Of a stretch of DNA of 64,000 nt, positions 1-7,097 are shown piece by piece. Every line of letters starts with the position of its first letter. Position 1 is the first letter of the stretch. Source of the DNA: Gemmatimonadaceae bacterium (lineage in GTDB: Bacteria > Gemmatimonadota > Gemmatimonadetes > Gemmatimonadales > Gemmatimonadaceae); assembly GCA_035533015.1 (NCBI GenBank), contig DATLUQ010000035.1, positions 1-64,000 of the forward strand, given 5' to 3'. Made by a program: the position numbers and the translations under genes. The notes under the pieces were generated by a model. The model saw nothing but the letters and a program-made list of their open reading frames with translations. It was not told where the DNA came from and made no database searches.

Positions 1-227
1 CCGATGGTGGTCAGCGCGATCACCTCGATGAACCCGCGGCGCTCCGTGGGGTGGGGGCACCCGTCACCCGGGATCAGCGTCCCCCAGGCCCCACACCCCT
101 CGCACCTCTCTACCACCTGGGGATGCAGCGCCAGCGCCCAGACCGGCGGATCCAATCCAGCGTCCTTCCACGCGGGCAGGACCCTGGAGATGATCGAGCG
201 CATCTCCGCGACCAGGCTAGACGTCAT
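1..227 (-). CDS. Partial zinc-ribbon-like protein, cut by the left window edge
   Basis: An open frame on the minus strand starts with ATG at 227 and runs off the left edge without a stop, so only about 75 residues are visible. They contain a CxxC pair (CEGCGAW) followed by GCPHP, which looks like three or four ligands of a small zinc ribbon. No function can be named. It lies upstream of nothing else on that strand within view and is followed (in gene order towards higher coordinates) by two more minus-strand genes of mobile-element flavour. No clear ribosome binding site was seen, so the start is provisional. Confidence 0.45.
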   Translation of the reverse strand, partial: MTSSLVAEMRSIISRVLPAWKDAGLDPPVWALALHPQVVERCEGCGAWGTLIPGDGCPHPTERRGFIEVIALTTI

Positions 228-337
228 GGCGTCGGGCCGGAGCCGGTCCCGTAGAGCCGCAACTCGCGACGACTGCCGCGCCCGGACGGACCGGGGACCG
301 CGCGGCGGCCACGAGCGCAATCGGCCCACGTGTACGG

Positions 338-784
338 TCACGAGTCACGGCGACTCGCGGCCCCGATGATTGTGATCAGAACCGCGGCCACGGCGATCCA
401 GGCCCCCGCGGCGGCCCCGGACGGGCCGTCGATCCAGCCCCCAATTCCATATCCAGCGGCAATGGTCGCGACGACGAGGGCCACCGCCGCGACGGCGGCG
501 AGGAGGCCTAGTGCCAGGCCGCCGATCACCATAAGAATGCTGCCGACGGCTCCCGCGAGCACCTCTATCCCGCTCCAGAACCCGCCGAGTACCCAGGCCA
601 ACGCCTCGAGCCAGAGAGGATCTTCAGGTGGGGGCGCGGGGGGGAGGGCGGGCGGCTGGCTGGTTCGGATCCCGGCGCGCTCCCACCTCAGGGCCCCGTT
701 CTCGTAGTACGCGCGCTCGATGACGCGCTCTTCCGACGAGGGGTCGCCGGGGCGGTCAGGCGGATAGGGCATGGGCGATTTCAT
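338..784 (-). CDS. Small alanine/glycine-rich membrane protein, unknown function
   Basis: The product is 148 residues when started at ATG 784; the frame is open further upstream but that extension is low-complexity and arginine-rich. Residues 1-55 are polar and end in a proline run. Residues about 76-111 form one long or two short hydrophobic segments, and 123-142 form another, so it is probably an inner-membrane protein with two or three spans. I do not recognise a family. It sits beside a replication-relaxation-like gene on the same strand, a setting common in integrative or plasmid-derived elements. Confidence 0.5.
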   Translation of the reverse strand: MKSPMPYPPDRPGDPSSEERVIERAYYENGALRWERAGIRTSQPPALPPAPPPEDPLWLEALAWVLGGFWSGIEVLAGAVGSILMVIGGLALGLLAAVAAVALVVATIAAGYGIGGWIDGPSGAAAGAWIAVAAVLITIIGAASRRDS

Positions 785-971
785 GGCGCCAACACCATAC
801 GGGGACTCGCCGGCTCGCCGATGTGCATGCCTATCACTGGCACATTTTTCGACGCCGTGCGACGGACGACGCGATGCCCGGCGCGGCCAGCCATGCCAGA
901 AGTCCTTGCCACACCGCAATTTGGCGACCGCCAGCCTCGGGGAACCGTTCCGTCGGTCCCCCGGCCCATGG

Positions 972-1946
972 CTACAGCACCCCACCCGGCCGTGTAGCCA
1001 GCCACATCGAGGCCGACCGCGCCGTCAGGGGGCCGGGGACCCCGGCTCGCGCGTACGCGCTCTCTGTCGGGATCTTCAATCGATGCGGATGGGGCAGTTC
1101 GCCATACGGGGGCACGGAATGGATGTTGACGGCGATCGGTCGGCGTGGCTGGCCTGACGGCCGCCGCTTCCCGCGCTTCCCGCCGGAATAGTGCCACCCC
1201 CGGAACCACTCGCGAACCCGCTTCTCCGCGAGGTCCGCAGGGACGTCCGCCGCAACGAGCTCCAGTTCCAGCGGCCGGAATTCCGCGAAATGGGACAGCG
1301 TGGCGAGGCCGCGGCAGACGCGGCGAAGCCCTCGTGTCGATCGCACCGGGACCAGGAGTCGAACGTCGCCGGTGCCGGCGTGGACCAACGCCCACACCTT
1401 CAGGCCGGGGTCCCGTACCCGGGACAGGAGATCATACTCCTGCGCCCCCTGGCGTCCGAGGCGCGCCCGGGCGGCCTTCAGGGTCAGGTCTCGCAGGCGC
1501 GGCCAGGCCTCGGCCCACCGGACGAAGGTCCACCCCGCGGCCTCGCGGATGAGCGCCACCTGCGCCAGTTGCATCAGGTGCGCCTCGGATACGCGGGCCG
1601 CAATCGGCCGGGCGGGCGGCAGCTCGGCCCAGCCGGCGCGTGTCAGCGTGACCACATGTTGCGACCGGTGGCCGGTCCATGCCGTAAGCGGGTGGCGCTG
1701 GAGCAGCCCCTGGGCGACGAGGCGTTGGACGACCCGGAAGCCGTGGCTAGCCGAGACCCCGTCGTACAGCCAAAAACGATAGAGCAGCTGGCGCTCGGTC
1801 ACCGCGCCGTGGATGCCCACCCACGTCACGATCGGCACCCTGAAAATCGAGAATCCGGTCCCGAGAAAGGTCGGCGTCCGGGCCGCCGCCGGAAACAGAG
1901 GCAGCTGGAACGGGTCAGGGTGAGTTGCTGCGCGTTCGGTGGGCAT
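972..1946 (-). CDS. Winged-helix protein of replication-relaxation type
   Basis: The product is 324 residues from ATG 1946; an earlier ATG at 2018 only adds a leucine/arginine-rich stretch. Residues about 30-110 fit a winged helix: a TERQLLYRFW-type helix, a recognition helix near HGFRVVQRLVAQGLL and a wing ending in VTLTRAGW. A helical segment around HLMQLAQVAL resembles the middle of Replic_Relax proteins, which occur in actinobacterial and other plasmids or integrative elements. The C-terminal half is basic and unrecognised. DNA binding is inferred from the fold; a role in replication or transfer of an element is only suggested by family and context. Confidence 0.5.
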   Translation of the reverse strand: MPTERAATHPDPFQLPLFPAAARTPTFLGTGFSIFRVPIVTWVGIHGAVTERQLLYRFWLYDGVSASHGFRVVQRLVAQGLLQRHPLTAWTGHRSQHVVTLTRAGWAELPPARPIAARVSEAHLMQLAQVALIREAAGWTFVRWAEAWPRLRDLTLKAARARLGRQGAQEYDLLSRVRDPGLKVWALVHAGTGDVRLLVPVRSTRGLRRVCRGLATLSHFAEFRPLELELVAADVPADLAEKRVREWFRGWHYSGGKRGKRRPSGQPRRPIAVNIHSVPPYGELPHPHRLKIPTESAYARAGVPGPLTARSASMWLATRPGGVL

Positions 1947-2368
1947 ACGAGCAGCGTGGAGGGCCAGAGGGACCCGCCGCAACAGGGACGCCCGCAACAG
2001 GACGAGTGATCCGCCCATTCACCACGCGGGGCCGTCGCGCGCGGCCGGAAACTCGGCCCGTCCGGGCATGGCCGCCGCCCACACGATAGAAGGGCGAGGC
2101 GGCACGCGGCAACGGCTACCGGTCAGGGACGCGCCGCCAGTACATGGAGTAGGCCGACGGTCGCGCCCCCGTGGTGCGCCAGTCGCCTGACCTCTGCAAA
2201 TGCGCGCGCCAACGGCGCGTGCAAACGCGGGACGATAGGGGGTGGCTGGGCGAGCTTGTCGCGGGAAGAGCTCGACGCCTATCCCCTCGCATCGGAGCGC
2301 AGCCACGGACCGGTATCTCTCATGGGTTACGCGCTCGCCACTCTCAAACACCAATGGAGGACTCCGAC
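1947..2368. other. Intergenic, no gene recognised
   Basis: About 420 bases between divergently read genes. I see only GC-rich sequence with scattered short inverted repeats and no convincing coding frame, RNA or promoter of standard form. It presumably contains the promoters of both flanking genes. Confidence 0.4.
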
Positions 2369-2662
2369 ATGGCCGGCGACGCCATCGCATGGTGCGCAGC
2401 ACACGGGTACACCGACCAGGGCAACGTGCTCAACCGCATGGGCGACCACATCGCGGACCTCGCTGAACAGGACACCCGCCGCGGGTTCGTGGTCTTCGAA
2501 CCCGCGGTCGACGGATTGGACGACGAGGGTGAGGAATGGGCCGGGCCGCTGGTTTGCGAGGCTTTCGCCTTCCCCGACGCATCCGTTATCGCCATCGTTC
2601 CCTACGGATGGCGGGCTCTGACGCCCGCGGACATGACGAAGCAGTACGCCCACTTCATGTGA
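2369..2662 (+). CDS. Small acidic conserved-looking protein, unknown function
   Basis: The product is 97 residues, starting at ATG 2369, which is preceded at 8 bases by GGAGG (2356-2360); this decides the start over the ATG at 2354. The protein is rich in Asp/Glu and aromatic residues, has no signal peptide or membrane segment and no motif I can name. Codon use fits the neighbourhood, and the good ribosome binding site argues that it is real. It stands alone between regions without genes. Confidence 0.55.
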   Translation: MAGDAIAWCAAHGYTDQGNVLNRMGDHIADLAEQDTRRGFVVFEPAVDGLDDEGEEWAGPLVCEAFAFPDASVIAIVPYGWRALTPADMTKQYAHFM

Positions 2663-3165
2663 TCCCGCCCCACAGAGGTTGCCGGGGGGAAGGACTCAGG
2701 CGGGTGCCCGGGCGCCTCACGTCCTGACATTGGCACCGCCGGGGTCCGGCTGGTCGCCGGGGTCCTGGCGTCCTTACTGATGATGACTCATGACTGCACC
2801 CACTCCCCCGGAACGACGAGATATTTAGCGCAGTGCACTCGATCGGCAACACGACGCTTCCGTCCTTCTGCCCGCCGACACGTCGCTCAGCCAGCGCAAC
2901 CGCCTGATGAAATTGGACTCTTCTGGGTTCCTTGGGGTCGATGAGCGCATCAGCTCGGGCGCGTCATGCCCTGGGGGCGGCATACACGAGAAACGATAGC
3001 GGGCCGAGCCGGAGATGGCGGAGGCCAGCTGGCTGCGGCGAGGGATCCCAGGGCGATCGGGGCCGCGATTGCTAATCGACCCAGCGGTGACAGGACCTGA
3101 GCGAGCGGCGACGCCGGGCCGTTCCAACGACGGCGCGCCGCAATAGGCACCGGCGGCGTGTAGGC
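2663..3165. other. Intergenic region without recognisable gene
   Basis: About 500 bases between the small acidic protein and the end of the ubiquitin-like operon. Short open frames exist on both strands but none has a ribosome binding site, plausible composition or a recognisable domain. The change from very GC-rich to more balanced composition occurs around here. Confidence 0.4.
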
Positions 3166-4116
3166 TCAGCCTGAAACTGGCAAGGACACGTGTTCGGATT
3201 CAAACAGCTTGCCACCGTCACTGAGGCTGAGCCTCTGTAGGCAGTAGAGCTGCCAGTAGCGACGCCACACGTCCTCTGTCGCGGGGAGGTAGGCGACGTC
3301 AAGCTCCATCGCCTCGGCCGCTTGACGGTTTATGACCTTCCCATGCGTCAGCCAGTGGTCAGTATCGATTAGCTTCGCTGCTACCGATGTGTAGTTGCCT
3401 TTGTCCCGAAGCATGCCTGTCTTGAGCTGGTCCTCAGCGAGTTTTTGAGAGCGCCTATGGACGGCTTCAAAGAGCTTCAGAGTGCCGGGATCGAGCTTGT
3501 CGAGCATCATTCGAGCGACGGGGTCCGTCGGGTTGGCCCGGAGTGCCTCGGCGTGCTGTCCGTACGCGTCGAGGTAGCTCTTCACCGAGTGGGCCACACG
3601 ATTGCCGTTCGCGTCTGCCACGACGATTTGCGGGTCGATGGGCCCTAGCTCGGACGTGTCACTCATCACGATGCAATCGGCGCCAATCGCCATAAGCGTG
3701 CCGGCACTCTTCGCGAAGTCCGGCACGATAACGCGAAGTCGCCCATTCCCGACCCAGTTCCGTAGGAGCGTGACGAGTTTCTCAGCGGCATCGATGTCCC
3801 CACCGCCCGTGTGCAGCAAGAGGTCGATGTTTGAGCCCCTCTGGACGTTGTGAACCAGGTCTGCAAAGAAAACGACGTCGTCGCGGTCGATTGATGACCG
3901 CGGACCGCAGACGTAGCAGAGGAGACAATTCCCCTCGACTTCTTGGATTTCCCTTATGCGCTCCTGACGGTGATATCGGGCCGCATGAATTGCCTGATAC
4001 ATCGGCGTCTTCGCCGGTCGTGTGGAGAGCGGCGTACCGGCGTCCTCGCGACCCTCGGTCAATGGTTCTCCTCTTGGCCCAGGGGGCAAGGCCGACCCCT
4101 CTTGATTCAAACCCAT
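3166..4116 (-). CDS. Clp-fold serine protease, SDH (serine dehydrogenase proteinase) type
   Basis: The product is 316 residues from ATG 4116, overlapping the end of the upstream gene by 10 bases. It matches the SDH/SppA-like branch of the ClpP/crotonase fold. Visible motifs are LLLHTGGGDIDAAEKL (TGGG at 103-106, oxyanion region), the AKSAG nucleophile motif with Ser137, and SELGPIDPQ at 155-163. There is no signal peptide, so it should act in the cytoplasm. Residues 64-70 hold three cysteines (CLLCYVC). It is the last of five minus-strand genes whose others are ubiquitin-like conjugation factors, so it may cut or process conjugates; that role is inference. An earlier ATG at 4149 would lengthen the overlap. 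Confidence 0.85.
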   Translation of the reverse strand: MGLNQEGSALPPGPRGEPLTEGREDAGTPLSTRPAKTPMYQAIHAARYHRQERIREIQEVEGNCLLCYVCGPRSSIDRDDVVFFADLVHNVQRGSNIDLLLHTGGGDIDAAEKLVTLLRNWVGNGRLRVIVPDFAKSAGTLMAIGADCIVMSDTSELGPIDPQIVVADANGNRVAHSVKSYLDAYGQHAEALRANPTDPVARMMLDKLDPGTLKLFEAVHRRSQKLAEDQLKTGMLRDKGNYTSVAAKLIDTDHWLTHGKVINRQAAEAMELDVAYLPATEDVWRRYWQLYCLQRLSLSDGGKLFESEHVSLPVSG

Positions 4117-4427
4117 TTGACCCGTCCGCTCGTGATAAAGAAATGGCACCGACCAACTGGCCCCAAGGCATCGATGCTTGGTGAGATCGACAGTTTACGT
4201 CCATGAGCGAGGCGCCATACTGGCCGGCGACGCTCATCAAGATTCACTAGAATGCGATGATTGTTGCGGCAAGGGCAGTCAAAGCTCAACCACTTCGGCG
4301 TCTTTCGGTCTCCGACAAGAACCGCGGCCCGCGGCGGCAGGCGACCCGGTACGTCATCCGCGGCTTCGACTACGCCGACGACCCGCCAGGACCACCATGG
4401 CCACCACTCCCAAAAACGCAGTCTCAT
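4107..4427 (-). CDS. DUF6527-type small metal-binding protein of the ubiquitin-like operon
   Basis: The product is 106 residues. The ATG at 4427 overlaps the stop of the JAB-E1 gene as ATGA. A tryptophan-rich N-terminus precedes a conserved core: KWLSFDCPC (Cys51, Cys53) with His57, then RPVWRL, then SISPSI (81-85) and GRCHFFITSGRVKW with Cys94 and His95. This pattern matches DUF6527 proteins found beside bacterial E2/E1-JAB/ubiquitin-like genes. Cys51, Cys53, Cys94 and His95 or His57 could hold zinc. A peptidase or deconjugating role has been suggested for such proteins as far as I know, but nothing in the sequence proves it. Confidence 0.78.
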   Translation of the reverse strand: MRLRFWEWWPWWSWRVVGVVEAADDVPGRLPPRAAVLVGDRKTPKWLSFDCPCRNNHRILVNLDERRRPVWRLAHGRKLSISPSIDALGPVGRCHFFITSGRVKWV

Positions 4428-5806
4428 TGCGACCACGTTTGCTCGAGAAACGGTGTCGTGATCCCAAGTCCCACCTTGCCGGCAGCCTCATGACAATAGT
4501 GCCCAATTCGCGGCTCGGCGCGATTTGTGGAGATCTCCCGCTCGTGCATCCGAAGAAGAACTTCGCTCGGTCGCGGGCTCGGACCATAACCAATAAGGCG
4601 CTCCAGCAGCTCGCAAATTGCCGCGGCCGCCACGGCAGTGGTGAAGCTAACCACAGCGGGCTCTACGCCTCCGAGTGCAGGAGCGTACCCCTCTTCAGCT
4701 CGTCGCTTCCGTTCGTCGGGCGTCAGAAGCTCCGACGCTGCGCGCCTCAGATTGATCCGTCCACGACACACGAGACACGCCTGCCCCGGTACCAAAGTAG
4801 TAACGCGCCCGTCGATCCCGGCCACTCGTGAATGAGCATCTGCACTAAGAAGGACGCCGCAGTCAATGACGGGTAGCATCATGTATGTGGCAAGCCGCGA
4901 TAAGACCAGCCGGCCTGCATTGTCATCGGTGCACCCGAATAGGACGTCGCAATCAGTCAACGACTCTGCCGTCGATTGGACGCAGATGCTCGAACGAAGC
5001 TGATCGACCTGGACCGAAGGATTGATGTCGCGCAGATGAGCTCCGACAACTTCAACTTTGGGTGCGCCTACTTGCGCAAGCGTCGAACCATAGAGGCGTG
5101 TGACGTTCGACGCGGTCAGCTCATCCGGATCCACGAGGGTGAATTGACGCACACCTAATCGAGCCAATTGTTCGGCAACACTCGATCCAGTACCTCCGCA
5201 GCCGATGATGCCCACTCGTAGCTCGTCAAGCGTCGCCTGCATGGCGGGCCCGAAGGCTCGAATGTTGCGATCGAACATGGCGTGTTCAGAGCGCTGGTGC
5301 CTTTCGAACGATGATAGAGCCTGGAGTCGGTCGCCGACGACCTGGATCCGATCGAGTGCCCATCTAGTGTCATCGGACGACCAAATACTACCAGTGAATG
5401 AGAGTGTGTCCGACGTGGGCGCGATGACCATGCTGACGTAGTACGGGCTGCCCGTGCGCAGTCGAAAAACGTCAATCAGCTCCGAATCAACATCGTGGTC
5501 GTGCCGACTGGGGACGGGTCGTGAGCCAACTCCAGGGTGAGTGTGAAGCCAAACGGCGGCGGCTTGCATATTCGCGGCTTCGCCAAGCGCGTGCACATAG
5601 CCCGAGGATCGGATCGAGAGGCCATCGGCCTCCCGTCGAGCGTACGCATCCTCGTTGACCCAAAGCAGCCGGCGCCCGAGCAAACGAGGCCCGGACTTCG
5701 TGCTCACGACAGATGCCAACAGAACTCCTGCGGTTTCTACGGGAAGCCGCGCGGCGCGATTCAGCTCGGCGAAGATGGCGTCGCTCACGACTAGCGTTGA
5801 GGTCAT
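4424..5806 (-). CDS. JAB/JAMM protease-E1 activating enzyme fusion
   Basis: The product is 460 residues. The start at ATG 5806 overlaps the E2 stop as ATGA, which decides it over upstream ATGs inside the E2 gene. Residues 1-140 are a JAB/JAMM isopeptidase domain with Glu24, His88-Thr-His90, Ser100 and Asp103; the gap from HxH to Ser is nine residues rather than the usual seven. Residues about 190-400 are a ThiF/E1 domain: GCGGTG at 202-207, VDPDEL with Asp226 and Asp228, Asn234, Arg237, Lys250, and CTDDN at 292-296. Cys344, Cys347 and Cys438 with nearby histidines may bind zinc or serve in transfer. It would activate the small ubiquitin-like protein as an adenylate and also remove it. Confidence 0.93.
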   Translation of the reverse strand: MTSTLVVSDAIFAELNRAARLPVETAGVLLASVVSTKSGPRLLGRRLLWVNEDAYARREADGLSIRSSGYVHALGEAANMQAAAVWLHTHPGVGSRPVPSRHDHDVDSELIDVFRLRTGSPYYVSMVIAPTSDTLSFTGSIWSSDDTRWALDRIQVVGDRLQALSSFERHQRSEHAMFDRNIRAFGPAMQATLDELRVGIIGCGGTGSSVAEQLARLGVRQFTLVDPDELTASNVTRLYGSTLAQVGAPKVEVVGAHLRDINPSVQVDQLRSSICVQSTAESLTDCDVLFGCTDDNAGRLVLSRLATYMMLPVIDCGVLLSADAHSRVAGIDGRVTTLVPGQACLVCRGRINLRRAASELLTPDERKRRAEEGYAPALGGVEPAVVSFTTAVAAAAICELLERLIGYGPSPRPSEVLLRMHEREISTNRAEPRIGHYCHEAAGKVGLGITTPFLEQTWSQ

Positions 5807-6183
5807 TGAACGCATCGAACCAGCTCTCGTCGGATCAATGCGACGAAACTCTCGAGCGTGTCGATCCCTGAGCGCCATTGACCTGTGCTGAAGTGTCGCG
5901 ACCAGCGTTGCCAAGTGCGACCAAGGTGATTTTCAAACGTGTCAGCCGCCTGGATCGGGCGGCCGTCGGCGCGGCGCAGCGGCGGATCGAACCACCACAT
6001 GTCAGGAGGCACGTCGGGATAGCCGGGGTTCAAGCGCAGGAGGAGATCCGCGCGCTCCCGGTCATAGCCGAGTGGCACCTGAAAACCAGCCAGCACAACG
6101 CACGTCATGTTCGCTTCAATCGCGACGCGGTGTTCGATAATCCGCTCACCAAGGTACTGGAGATCGATTGCCGGAAGAGTCAT
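5803..6183 (-). CDS. E2-like protein (prokaryotic E2 family E)
   Basis: The product is 126 residues, starting 6 bases after the ubiquitin-like gene's stop. The layout follows the Prok-E2_E family: a beta-meander with DLLLRLNPGYPDVPPDMWWFDPP (46-68), then DTFENHLGRTWQRWSRHF (81-98) and a last helix beginning GIDTLESF. Only two cysteines exist, Cys28 in an early strand and Cys124 near the end; none falls after the WWFDPP segment where a classical E2 keeps its catalytic cysteine. His86 and His97 in the NHLGRTW...RH block look conserved-type residues. It probably carries or positions the ubiquitin-like protein after the E1, but by a non-classical mechanism. Confidence 0.8.
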   Translation of the reverse strand: MTLPAIDLQYLGERIIEHRVAIEANMTCVVLAGFQVPLGYDRERADLLLRLNPGYPDVPPDMWWFDPPLRRADGRPIQAADTFENHLGRTWQRWSRHFSTGQWRSGIDTLESFVALIRRELVRCVQ

Positions 6184-6189
6184 ACGGTC

Positions 6190-6456
6190 CTAACCGACGT
6201 ATCGGCCTGGATTGATGTGTGCGGGGGCAGTGAAAAACCGGGCCCCGTCGCGAATCTCAACAACGGTCCCGTCGTCGATCTTTCGATCCGCGCCGCCGGG
6301 CACCACTTCGAAGAGATCTCGATCCTGAGAAATCGGCGGAGTGGGCAGTTGTCGCAGTTCCGTCCCCGTCATTGCCGACGCGGTGACTGTGTAGTGCACA
6401 CGATCAATCTGAATTTGACGGCGTTCAGGTTGCTTCTCGTGATCCGCGGTGACCAT
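6190..6456 (-). CDS. Ubiquitin-like protein (single multiubiquitin-family domain)
   Basis: The product is 88 residues with ATG at 6456 and an AGGAG site (plus-strand CTCCT at 6464-6468) about 8 bases before it. After a polar N-terminus, residues 13-85 fit a beta-grasp domain of the multiubiquitin family: IQIDRVHYTVTAS, MTGTELRQL, DRDLFEVVPGG and DGTVVEIRDGARFFT. The chain ends NPGRYVG, so the C-terminal residue is already glycine and would need no trimming to be adenylated. Only one domain copy is present, whereas many relatives have tandem copies. As first gene of the operon, 6 bases before the E2-like gene, it is the expected conjugated modifier. Confidence 0.78.
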   Translation of the reverse strand: MVTADHEKQPERRQIQIDRVHYTVTASAMTGTELRQLPTPPISQDRDLFEVVPGGADRKIDDGTVVEIRDGARFFTAPAHINPGRYVG

Positions 6457-6478
6457 CTCGACTCTCCTGTTCGGTGGC

Positions 6479-6536
6479 GTGATACCACGGTATCATAGAC
6501 GTTGACAGGAACGGTGTCAAGGTGGTAAGGTATCAC
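6479..6536. promoter_or_regulatory. Divergent promoter with interleaved -35 boxes and GTGATACC operators
   Basis: On the minus strand, TTGACA (plus-strand 6515-6520) and TATGAT (6492-6497) are separated by 17 bases, a near-consensus sigma-70 promoter for the ubiquitin-like operon. On the plus strand TTGACA lies at 6502-6507, with a weak -10 near 6525-6531 for the regulator gene. The two -35 boxes form an inverted repeat with a 7-base gap. GTGATACC at 6479-6486 with GGTATCAT at 6489-6496 makes a near-perfect palindrome over the operon's -10, and GGTATCAC at 6529-6536 repeats the half-site just before the regulator's ATG. The divergent ribbon-helix-helix protein is the likely ligand, giving joint autorepression. 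Confidence 0.75.
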
Positions 6537-6538
6537 GC

Positions 6539-6745
6539 ATGAAACCAGCCAAGGCGATGACTGTTAGACTCTCCCCCGAACAGGCAGAGGCGCTAGAAAC
6601 CGTGGCCGCGGTCGATGATCAGCCGATTGCGGAGGTGATCCGGGCGGCAATCGCGGACCATATTGAGAAGCGCCGACGGGACCGCCGATTCCAAGACAGC
6701 CTTGAGAAGCGGATTCAGCGGGCCAGCCAAATGCTCAACAAGTAG
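6539..6745 (+). CDS. Ribbon-helix-helix (CopG/Arc-type) transcription regulator
   Basis: The product is 68 residues. Residues 6-12 (AMTVRLS) are the beta ribbon, 13-25 the first helix (PEQAEALETVAAV) and 30-43 the second (IAEVIRAAIADHI), as in CopG/Arc regulators and many antitoxins; the C-terminus is basic and helical. It is transcribed divergently from the ubiquitin-like operon and is not followed by a toxin-like gene, so control of the operon is the likelier role. There is only a weak AAGG 8 bases before the ATG, and the predicted transcript start lies close to the ATG, so the message may be nearly leaderless. Confidence 0.85.
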   Translation: MKPAKAMTVRLSPEQAEALETVAAVDDQPIAEVIRAAIADHIEKRRRDRRFQDSLEKRIQRASQMLNK

Positions 6746-7097
6746 GCTAGCGAGTTCGGAGCGCGTGGTCGGTCTGGCAACTCGACTCGAGGGGCCTGTA
6801 TCAAATGGGCAGTTCCCCCGGCGGGGCGCGCCCCCGCGGGTAGGACCAGTCCGACCCCCGAAGACCGACACCTTCCCTCGTGCCGAAGGCGCACCTGCTC
6901 TTGCCGGTCAGCGCACCAGATGTCTGATAGCGCTGAATGGAATTCAGTGGTCACTCCTCCGCCGTAGCCTGCGCAGAAACTGTAACGACAACTGATCGGA
7001 GCGGAGCCGATGGATGAAGCGGCTCAACGCGGAGCTGCAGCGCCTCTTGAGTGGGGCTCGCCTCAACGTTCCCGGCGCAGGCGGGGAAAGAGCGCAC
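6746..7097. other. Intergenic between convergent genes
   Basis: About 350 bases between the regulator and the end of the permease gene. A GC-rich inverted repeat around 6803-6842 could help end transcription. I see no gene or RNA. Confidence 0.4.

Noticed and set aside
2825-3302. Short minus-strand open frames of 76-100 codons
   Set aside because: No ribosome binding sites, biased Arg/Ser/Pro content and mutual overlap; treated as non-coding.
6539-6745. Regulator as antitoxin of a toxin-antitoxin pair
   Set aside because: No toxin-like gene follows or precedes on the same strand; the divergent operon and shared operators explain it better.
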